A stretch of 64,000 bases of DNA from positions 3,477,001 to 3,541,000 of the forward strand of contig CM076272.1 of assembly GCA_038380795.1 (NCBI GenBank), given 5' to 3'. Every line of letters starts with the position of its first letter. The first letter of the stretch is position 1. Shown in pieces: positions 55,898 through 64,000 of the stretch. Position numbers and translations under genes: made by a program. The notes beneath the pieces were generated by a model that saw nothing but the letters and a program-made list of their open reading frames with translations, was not told the DNA's origin and did no database searches. The DNA comes from Pyrocephalus nanus. Its lineage: Eukaryota > Chordata > Aves > Passeriformes > Tyrannidae.

Positions 55898-56305
55898 GAT
55901 CATGGCATGGGTTGGGTTGGAAGGGACCTTAAAGGTCACCTTGTTCCACCTCCCTGCCACGGGCAGGGACACCTTCCACTATCCCAGGTTGCTCCAAGCC
56001 CTATCTGACCTGGCCTTGAACACTTGCAGGGATGAGGCAGCCACAGCTTCTCTGAGCAGCCTGTGCCAGGGCCTCACCACCCTTACAGGGAAGAATTTCT
56101 TCCCAATATCCCATCTAACCCTGCCCTCTCTCAGTATGAAGCCGTTCCCCCTTGGCCTGTCACTCCAGGCCCTTGTCCAAAGTCCCTCTCCAGCTCTCCT
56201 GGAGCCCCTTTAGGCATTGGAAGGGACTCTGAAGGTCTCCCCAGAGCCTTCTCTTCTCCAGGCTGAACAACCCCAGCTTGCCCAGCCTGTCCCCAGAGTC
56301 CTCAG
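55898..56305 (-). mobile_element. CR1 LINE, 3' fragment (antisense), about 400 bp
   Basis: The longest CR1 3' segment in the window. The plus strand reads the reverse complement: 'gggttggaagggaccttaaa', 'ccacgggcagggacacctt', 'caggttgctccaagccc', 'cctgtgccagggcctcac', 'cccccttggcctgtcactcc', then 'ctccaggctgaacaacccc'. 5'-truncated and non-coding. Confidence 0.95.
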
Positions 56306-59300
56306 AGAGCACTTTGGAAGTGGGAAGGGAACCATAACCCCCCACAGCCATCTCACCTGTGGCAGGCTGGATCCAACACCTCTCCTGGGTTAATAACAGC
56401 ACTGTAGGCGCAGGTCAGGTTTCAACAAGAGCCTAGAGGCACTAGGGCTCACAGGTAGGGATGAACACAGAGCAGGAGGGGAGGCTGTCACAGCTCTGGT
56501 GACTGAACCAGTTTCCAGACACCTATTCAAATGCAAACGAAGAATCCACCCAGGGCAAGTAGGATCCTTTGGCTCAGAAACCCTCCCGGCAAGCTGTAGC
56601 CATGCAAATGCAGGGTTCAACAAATGAGGGACTTCATTCCCAGCCAGGCTTCAGGCCAGCACAGGGGACTGGGACCCGTGTAAGCATCATATCCCCAGCC
56701 TCCAAAATCTCACCACAGCTGCAGGACTTCGGGATGATGTTGTCCACACTTCTCCTGGGGACAGAAGCACAGCAAAAACATGAACCCCCCCCTGAGTTCA
56801 GGCAGGCAGCCTCACACTGTTTTGGGGGGGATGGTCCAGGGCTCCTGCCTCCCTGTCCCAGTCCCAAAACCTCCCTGGCAGCTCTCACCAGCCCCAGGAG
56901 ATGCTCTACACTTCACTGGGAGCCTGGGGTCCCTTCAGGGGGCATGGGTCACACTCCCTGATGGCAAGCAATGAGAAGCAGTCTCTGGGGGGGTGGGGGC
57001 AGCTGCATAGTGTGACAAAAAGTCAACACCTCCACTCAGCTCCGAGCCAAACTCAGTACCCCAGGATGCTGGGAACCCTCCCTCCCTCCCTGCTACGTGC
57101 CTGCCTGATTCAGGCCAGTCATGCCCACAGCCTGCAGAACAGGCTCAGCTGGCAGCAAGCCTGGCAGGACAGGATGGAGCCTGGGGGAAGATCTGGCACG
57201 TCACCCTGGGAGCACCTCAAACAAACCCACACAGGGACAGTGTTGTCCCCAGGAACCTGGCATCTCTCCCACCATCTTGCCCACGAGAGATAAAGCACAC
57301 GGATTTGAGCTGCAGAGCCAGAGGAGCTTCACAGGTCCGAGGGAAAGTATGGAGTGGCAAGGACCTGACACCAGAAAGCATCCCCCATTGCACCTGCTGC
57401 CCACTGTGGCTCCCCAGCCTCACTGCAATTTAAATTTTAGGCAAATTGAGCCTGACCTCTGTTTCCACACCCAGCAACTCCACAGCAGATAGACAATGAT
57501 GGAGGAATAACCACATCCCAGAGCCTGGGCTCTCCACCCCTCCTGCACAAATAACACACCCAGAAACACAGCTCCCCCGTAGCACGGGGCCTACTTCCCA
57601 GGCTCAGTGCCTTCCCAGCCACTGGAGAGAGGGAATCCAGGCTGGCATGGAGAGCTGGGACAGGGTCTGACCTGTGAGCATCACATTGGCTGTGGCTGGG
57701 AGGGGAAACCAGCAGCAAGGGAAGAAGGAGGGCTGGCATACCCCAATAAAGGTAGTTCCAAGCTCATTCCCTAGCACAGGCACTACTGATCTCCCATAAT
57801 TGCCCTGGGCTGGGAGCAGGAGGTAGCATTTATAGATGCAGCCAAGAGAACCAGCTGGTGCTCGTATCCTTGCCTGGAGGAGCCGACTCAGGGTCATGCT
57901 TCGGAAATATTTGAGAAGCGCAGCAATTAAAAGATTGGAGCTGGCAGTCTGAGCTGTCTCCCTCTGCAGGATCCATTGCAGCCCCATGCCTGCATCCACC
58001 TGGAATTGCTCCTCTACACAGGCACACACTCTACCTCTTGACACAGTAGGGATGGCAGTGGAATCCCACTCATTCCCAACCTGCTGCCAGGCAGGCAGGC
58101 AGGACTTCTACCCACTCCCCCAGGACTGCTCCCCGCTCCCCACTGGCAGCTGTGCCTCTCCAAGATGCTTGCCAACATGTGCCAGCAGCATGGCATGCAT
58201 GGCAAGCCCCATCCTGCCCGCCTGCCCCACCAAGAGCTGCACTCCCCTTTGCTGTGGGAGGAGCTGGGTTGGGTTCACTGCAGTTCTTTGGTGGCTGATC
58301 CCGAATTACTGAACACTGGTGGGTGTGTCCTTGTGGCTCACAAGCCTCAGATCAGCAGCTCTGCTTGTCCCAGCATCCCCATCGTCTACCTTCCAGCTGC
58401 TCGGCTGGTCCCTGTGGGACCCCAGCTGATCCTGCACCCAAAATAGGTCCTCCCGCCCTGGAACATCTTGTTGGTCTCAGGATGCCTGTACAGGGGTTGG
58501 ATGCAGCTTGGCCCTACAGCCTGCTGGCCTGGTCCATATACAAACCATGGTCTCCCAGAGCTCAATCCAAGGATGCCAGATTTTCTTTCCACGGTGGAGA
58601 GAGGCCTGAAGGGAAGCAAAACAAGAGCTCCCAGAAGCCACCTGCAGGAATGGAAGCAATGATGGGCTCTCTGGTGCTGGCTGCAGGCTCTCCAGGGGGG
58701 ATGCCCCAGCCACCACCACCGCTGCTGCCTCCAAAACCTGCTTTCATGCTGGCAAGACTCACACAGGGCCTTGGCCTTGGCTTTCCCACGCAGGAGCAGC
58801 CTTGGGAAGTGGGAGGAGGAAGCAGATCTGCTCCGTGTTCCTGCTGTTTCCTCTCAGCCCTGTGCTTTTTTTCTAATTTTTTTTTTCTCTTGTGGGAGCA
58901 GGGAACAGCCTGTGTCACAGATAATAAAGGCAGTGGCTGACACCACGGGTGCACGTGGAGCACTGTGTGTACCCCCTGGCCCCCCTCCACTGTCACCCTG
59001 CACCCTGAGTGCCCACTCAGCAGCAGGAGCACTGGAACAGCCACCGGGATGCTTGGAGCCGGTTCCATCCTCCAAACCTTGGCACATTTGCAGGATGCTC
59101 CTGGAGATGCAGAGGGAAGCAGGAGGATGCTCAAGTCCCCCATCTGGCCAAGGCAGGGCCAGACCCTGAAATGCTTACCCATGAGCAGAGAGGGCCCAGC
59201 TACCCGCTGCCAGTGGCAGAGGGAAAAGGCAGGAATGTTAATGGGATACAGATTCTCCCAGCCAATGGGTTTGCTGTATCCTGGGAGCATGGTCCAGACA

Positions 59301-59480
59301 TGAGGGTACAGAGAGGGATGGCTGGTGGGGCAGGGAGACCTTTGTGGGTGCCAAAGGACCACAGAGAGCACAGGTCCACCCTTGGGGAAACTGAGGCACA
59401 AGCCTTCCAAAGGGGTGCATGCAGCCTGCAGGAGCCCTGTCCCATCCCCATCCCCATGCCAGGACAGCAGAGCAGAGGAT

Positions 59481-59534
59481 GGGGCACTGGGACATCCTGG
59501 GGCACTGGGACATCCTGGGGCACTGGGACATCTC
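59481..59534 (+). repeat. Three tandem 18-bp units
   Basis: GGGGCACTGGGACATCCT occurs twice exactly and a third time with TC at the end. It produces six-residue repeats in several frames but no recognisable protein. Confidence 0.9.
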
Positions 59535-59899
59535 TTCACTCCAGCTGCACATCCTTGTCTTCAGAACATCTCAGGGACCGTGCTGCCATGGGGGATCCCA
59601 GGCAGAGGAATCCCCTTGCCCAGGTAAGTCCAGGGAAGCTGGGATGCTGACACAGCTCCGGAGGCTGCTTGCAGTGCCAGAGGCTGGCTGCCTGCCCGGG
59701 GATGGCAGTGGCAGGCTCAATCCCAGTGCCCATTGTGCTTCCCGAGGGAGCGAGTCTGGGGGAAGGGACACACCATCTCACAGCATCTGGCCTCAACATG
59801 GGGCCAAGGCCACCACAGTCATCCAGAGCGTGACCAGCAGGGCCAGAGACCAGTCACTCCAGTGGGATTAGCACAGGGGTCAGACACCATTCCCATGGC

Positions 59900-60310
59900 T
59901 GCTGGGGTGGGATGGGGACAAGGAAGGAGGTGGCCAGGGTGGAATGAGGCTGGGATGGGATGGGGCTGGAATAGGATGGGACCAGGGTGGGGTGGGGCCA
60001 AGGTAGTATCTGGCCAGGGTAGGATGAAGCTGCAGTAGGATAGGGTTTGGATAGGATGGGGCCAGAGTGGGATGGGGATGGGATGGGATAGGAATGGTGT
60101 GGGATAGCGCCATGGAAGGATGCAGCCTGGGTAGGATGGAACGAGAGTAGAAAGGGGTCAGGGTAGGATGGGGCAGGATGGGGTTGGGATGGGAAGGGGT
60201 TGGGGTGAGATGGTGCCAGGGTGTGATGCGAATGGGGTAGGATGGAGCCAATGCAGGATGCGGACAGGGTGGGATGAGGCTGGGGTAGGATGTGGGACGG
60301 GGCCATGGGA
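59900..60310 (+). repeat. G-rich degenerate minisatellite
   Basis: Irregular units of the form GGGTGGGATGGGGCCAG, 15-20 bp long, repeat for about 400 bp. The minus strand therefore has long Pro/His/Ser-rich frames, which I regard as artefacts. Multiple GGG runs make quadruplex formation possible. Confidence 0.8.
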
Positions 60311-60824
60311 AGGGGACTGCCCTGGCTGCCGGACACAGGAGGGAGGATGTGCACCACGGCCGGCTGTGCTTCAGCGTGCGGGCTGGGGAGGGCTCCGGGA
60401 GGATGGAGCGCAGCCGCCGCATTCCCAGTGTCGCTGTTAGTTTAACAATACCCTGCTGGCCTGCATGCTGGGGCTAATTTTATCCCTGGAGCCAGGCCAA
60501 GGCGGCCCTAACTTTCCTCGCTGTGATTTATCCCAGCCATTTCCCTTCAAAAACAAGGCCCCCGTGCCAGCCCCGCTGCCTCCCAGGCAGCCGCACGCTG
60601 CCCCAGGCCCCGAGCAGTCCAAAGCAGGGCAGGATTTACCCCTTGGTGGGTTGCTTGGAGAGCAGGAGGGTGGTCACTGTGGGATCCCTTCCCAGGATCA
60701 TTTTCCCCACAGCACAGGGATGTTTGAAGCTGACTGGAAGCCAGGGGATGCTTGGATGCAGAGCTTTCCCCAGGATCCTGAAGTGGCTCCATTTTCCACA
60801 CACATCTCTGGGAAGCAGACAGGT

Positions 60825-61447
60825 GTTTTTTCTACCAACAATTTTATTGAAAAGGCTGTGGGGCTTTTTTTTTTCCCTTTTTTTTTTTTTCTCCCTTTTC
60901 CCAGTCAGCAGCCATGCTCGAGAAAGAGATTTCCCTTTGCCTCTGTGCATCTAGTTAAAAACTGATCAGTAAAAATGCTGCAGAAAAATGGAAAATATTG
61001 AAAATATCTCATGACAAACAAACAAAAAAATCTCTTCCAAATAAAGATCTGTTTTCTTCTCTTTTTTCCATCAGAAAAGCTTTTAGTGTGCAAAATGTTG
61101 ACCGCTTGGATTTCTTCTCCCAGCGGGCTGGGATGCACCTGCCTCTGCTCCAGGAGAGTGGGTTTTCAGAAAGCTAAAAATCACTGGGCAGAGACCCCAG
61201 CGCTGTTAACCTCCACATCTGTCCCTCTTGTGAGCCTCCCGTGCCCCCACCGGGCCCACGGCAGGGCGGGAGGTCCCCAGGGAAAGAGGTGGCAGGGCCA
61301 ACCCACGGGCGAGCCCTTCCCCACAGGCCCGGGAAGGGGGGGGAAGCCCAAAGTTATTTGGTCTCTAGCGTGATGAGTTCCTGTTAGTTCTCAGTCTGTC
61401 ACAGACAGAGGAGGCATGGAAGGCTGTGGGCAGAGCAGGTGGAGGCG
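60825..61447 (-). other. SNX33: SNX33 3' untranslated region (inferred)
   Basis: Lies between the SNX33 stop and the candidate poly(A) signal. It contains A- and T-rich stretches and no coding feature. Its end is inferred from the signal only. Confidence 0.5.
60843..60848 (-). terminator. SNX33: SNX33 candidate poly(A) signal
   Basis: TTTATT on the plus strand, that is AATAAA on the minus strand, about 600 bp after the SNX33 stop codon. It is the first canonical signal seen in that direction, so the 3' untranslated region would run from 61447 down to about 60825. Confidence 0.55.
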
Positions 61448-61701
61448 TTAGAGGTTGTCGTACATGCGCAGCGTCTTCTCCAGCTGCTGGCTGACGCGCT
61501 GGTAGAAGACGATCTGCTGTCTCAGGTAGGACTGCATCATCCTCTTGAAGTCAGCCACGCGGCGCTCGTGGAAGTGGTTCATCTCGGCCTGCAGGGCAAA
61601 GCCCACCACGCGGCAGCGCTTGCGGATCCCGTCAGCCTCCTCCTGGTCCATCCTGCCCTCGTCGCTCATCCGCTGGCTCTCCTTCACCTTCGCGAAGGCG
61701 C
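61448..61701 (-). CDS. SNX33: SNX33 last coding exon
   Basis: Encodes the last 83 residues, the second base onward of the split Gly codon, and TAA at 61450-61448. Sequence such as KVKESQRMSDEGRM, CRVVGFALQAEMNHFHERR and MMQSYLRQQIVFYQRVSQQLEK is typical of the final BAR helices. The acceptor is at 61702-61703. Confidence 0.93.
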
Positions 61702-64000
61702 CTGGCAAGGCAGGGAGCAGGATGAGAGGCTGGCGGATCTGCGCAACCCTCCAGCCCCCCTTCCCTGCCCTTCCTGGTGGATCCCACCGCCCTCCACGCT
61801 GGGGCACCAGTGTGGACCCAAAGCAGAGGCAGAGAGCTGCCCCACATGAGTAAAAGAGGGATCTACCCGCATCTCCCTGTGCCCCTCAAATCCATCCCTC
61901 TCCTCCAGGCAGGGAAAGACCAGGAGCCTTTTCTCTGGACTCTGGCCTCCCCAGCTCCTTTTCCATCCCATCTCTGGGCACACAGCCTTGTCTTTAGCTG
62001 GTTTTGGGGTCTAGGCTCCTGTAGGGCTCCAACTCAAGGCTTTGGATGCTAAGCTAAAAACACAGGGCAGCGTTAGCACAGCCAAGCACCCCAGCCAAGC
62101 CTGCCCTCCAAATATTCCATGGTATCCCATATACTGGAGTCAGGAGCAGCCCTGGGAGACCCCAGACCAGGAGGCAGTGAATCAGGATCGGGGAAGGGCT
62201 TGTGGTGCTGTCTGGAGCTCAGCTGGGAAACCATCTCCCTCTCCCAGAAGCAGCTGATGCTCTGACACCAGTTTTTCCCTCTCCATGTTTTTTTACAGCT
62301 CAGTTTCGAAAGAATCCTGCCTGGCTCCAGCCCTGCATTCCTCCCCCTCATTAGCACAGAGGCTAAAAAACTAAAAACAAGATCTGGCCTGCACTGGGCT
62401 TTTTTCCCTTATCCTTGCCCCTTGCTCCCTTGCCGGGAGCACTGGACCTGGGGTTATGGTGCTCCCGCTGCCCTAGCCCTGCTCCCAGCAGAGAGGATGA
62501 GGAGGAGGAAGAAGCAAAGGTTGGAGGCCAAATCCTGCCTTCCGCTCTGCCCACGCAGCCTCGCTTCCGGACGGGATCCAGCCCCTCTCCAGGGGTAAAC
62601 AACATTGGGAGGAAAGGCAAAGAAGCTGCTGGGGCAGGATTGTATTCTCCCTGCTCCCTTTGCCTTCCCAGCCTCCCCCAGGGACGTGCAGTGATGCACA
62701 GACATCCCTGGATGCTTGGACACAGACGGCCCTGGCTTCACCCTGGGGAAAACTTGTCCCCCAAAATCTGGGGATGCTAGTGTGGGTGTCCCCTCCCTGC
62801 TGCGGGCAGCTGGGCTGGGAGGAGTGTGTGGACTTCGGCCCTGCTCCCACACCCAGCTGCGTCAGCCTGGGTCCAAAGGGACACCGAGCCCTCCCTGCCT
62901 GCAGCTTTCCCCAGGAAGAGCACAGCAGACACTTCTCACCCCCTCTGACCCCACCAACTCCAGGGAACTCCAATAGCCCAGGGGTGCTAACCCACTCCTC
63001 CTGGACATACTCCTGAAAAGTGTGACCTTGGTTGTCCCCAGGAGGTTCAGTGTGTTGTCCCCCAGGGGCATGTCCCCATCCCACTGCCCTGCACAGCCCC
63101 CTCTGCTCCTCCAGCCTACTCAAGGCCATATCCAGCCATGTCCCAGCTCTGAGGGAGCAAGCTCCAGCATCCCTGCTGGCCACCCATCCACTGCCTCGGC
63201 AGGGAGGGAGGATGAGGAGGGTCAAGTGGCAGTGGGTGCTGGGCAGGTCACCACAGAGCCACCAGCAGCGGTGCTGGCTCCTGCTAATGGTCTGCAGCGA
63301 GTGACACCCATGGTGATGCCCCCAAAGGAAGCACCAGCAGCAGTTATGGAGCCCACAGCATCACTGGGGCAGACACTGGACCCAACAGCCCTAGCAGCCT
63401 CTCCCAGCTGGGGTGACTGGAGGACTGTGCCAGCATGGACCACACTGCTTCCCTAGGAGCCATAGGCAATGGTTTCCATTCTCATTCCCATCCTCATTTC
63501 CTATTCCTTTCATGGCCCAATAGAGGATTTCCTCATTGCATCCCCATACCACTCCCCACACCATTCCCACTCACATGGGGCCGTTCCCAGGGAGAAGGCG
63601 CCCTCCTTACCTTTCTGGAGGTGGATGATGTCCGGGAAGTTGGAGAGGAGCCCTTGGTACAAGGAAAGCGTGTCCAGCATGAGGAACAGGTCATTCTTGG
63701 GCTGCTCAGCAAACATCTCCCCCACGGTCTCGTACGTCTTGCCTGTGTGGGAGATGGCGTTGTTGAGGGCATCCAAGCTGTAGGGAGGGTCCATGTGGAA
63801 GGAATGGCTGATGGCTTGGAAGGCATTGCCCAGCTTCTGGAACTCCTTCCGGAAGCCCCCCACGTGCTTGCGCACCAGCTCCAAGGCCACGTTGGTCAGC
63901 TGCAGGACGCTGTCGTCCATCTTCTTGCTGAAGGCCTTGAAGGCGTCCACACGGTCCTCCACGTCCTGCAGGTCCTGGTGCTCCGTGGGAATCTGGATGG
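61448..64000 (-). CDS. SNX33: SNX33, sorting nexin 33, 3' part (two exons, 5' end outside window)
   Basis: SNX33 belongs to the SNX9/SNX18/SNX33 group (SH3, PX and BAR domains), which bind phosphoinositides and dynamin and remodel membranes during endocytosis. The window shows the last 213 codons, in exons 64000-63611 and 61701-61448. These give most of the C-terminal BAR domain; the SH3 and PX domains would lie beyond the window. The exons join in phase (G plus GC makes a Gly codon) with a GTAAGG donor and a CCAG acceptor. The protein ends QLEKTLRMYDNL, as I recall for mammalian SNX33. The convergent position next to CSPG4 also fits SNX33 rather than SNX9 or SNX18. Confidence 0.92.
61702..63610 (-). 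other. SNX33: SNX33 intron
   Basis: About 1.9 kb, GTAAGG (63610 downward) to CCAG. No repeat or additional exon recognised. ORFs on both strands around 62470-63460 show no family signature. Confidence 0.85.
63611..64000 (-). CDS. SNX33: SNX33 penultimate visible exon (partial at window end)
   Basis: 390 nt visible: two bases of an interrupted codon, 129 codons and one base of the split Gly codon. It contains EHQDLQDVEDRVDAFKAF, FRKEFQKLGNAFQAISHSF and AEQPKNDLFLMLDTLSLYQGL, all characteristic of the SNX9-family BAR domain. The reading frame remains open at the window edge, so the exon continues beyond 64000. Confidence 0.93.

Larger units (their letters stand above)
54465..60835. other. Intergenic between convergent CSPG4 and SNX33
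   Basis: No gene recognised. It contains an antisense CR1 copy (about 55898-56305), an 18-bp triplicate (59481-59534), a G-rich minisatellite (about 59900-60310) and a stray AATAAA near 58923. Reading frames of up to 325 codons on the minus strand (58562-59539) follow the repeat composition and match nothing. Confidence 0.6.

Noticed and set aside
58562..59539. 325-codon minus-strand frame near the 18-bp triplicate
   Set aside because: The opening is a CPSAPG-type repeat produced by the triplicate; the rest matches nothing.
59854..60422. Pro/His/Ser-rich minus-strand frames
   Set aside because: Direct products of the G-rich minisatellite on the other strand.
63022..63456. 144-codon plus-strand frame in the SNX33 intron
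   Set aside because: Ala/Pro-rich, no motif, on the opposite strand inside an intron, with no supporting splice signals.
1..64000. CRISPR arrays, operons, tRNA or rRNA genes
   Set aside because: None seen. Repeats present are vertebrate simple repeats, minisatellites and CR1 elements, and no cloverleaf or rRNA sequence was recognised by eye.

Overview
This is eukaryotic nuclear DNA from a bird. The evidence is several CR1 (chicken-repeat-1) LINE fragments with the typical avian 3' region, no Alu, B1 or L1 elements, and two vertebrate genes whose exons have GT/AG splice sites. A passerine or other neoavian is likely, but the sequence alone does not settle the order. There is no operon, CRISPR array, phage or bacterial gene, and I see no previously undescribed system.

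Layout. Positions 1 to about 27,600 are intergenic. I find no convincing exon there, only CR1 fragments, simple repeats, a degenerate minisatellite, a 68-bp direct repeat, CpG-rich patches, one good CTCF-like motif and AT-rich blocks that look regulatory. From 27,983 to 53,657 on the plus strand lies complete CSPG4 (NG2 / melanoma-associated chondroitin sulfate proteoglycan). It has ten coding exons whose phases join without a break into a 2,360-residue type I membrane protein: signal peptide, two laminin G domains, a long array of CSPG repeats, one membrane helix and a cytoplasmic tail ending in the PDZ-binding residues QYWV. Exon 1 sits in a CpG-rich promoter, and a 12.5-kb first intron separates it from the rest. 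Two poly(A) signals lie about 770 bp after the stop. Positions 54,465 to 60,840 are intergenic, with a CR1 copy and G-rich minisatellites. From 60,840 to the window end, on the minus strand, lies the 3' part of SNX33 (sorting nexin 33): the last 213 codons in two exons, covering most of the BAR domain.

The two genes converge tail to tail. From memory, CSPG4 and SNX33 are also convergent neighbours on human 15q24, so synteny supports both names. They are not known to act in one pathway. CSPG4 is a cell-surface proteoglycan of pericytes and glial progenitors; SNX33 is an endocytic membrane-remodelling adaptor.

The most notable observations are protein-level differences in this CSPG4 from the mammalian protein. 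The serine at the known chondroitin sulfate attachment point is followed by Ala, not Gly. The C-terminal proline-directed ERK site has lost its proline. Two inter-repeat linkers that are NDxPP-like in mammals read STKxP here. Comparisons with human or rat use remembered sequences and should be checked by alignment.
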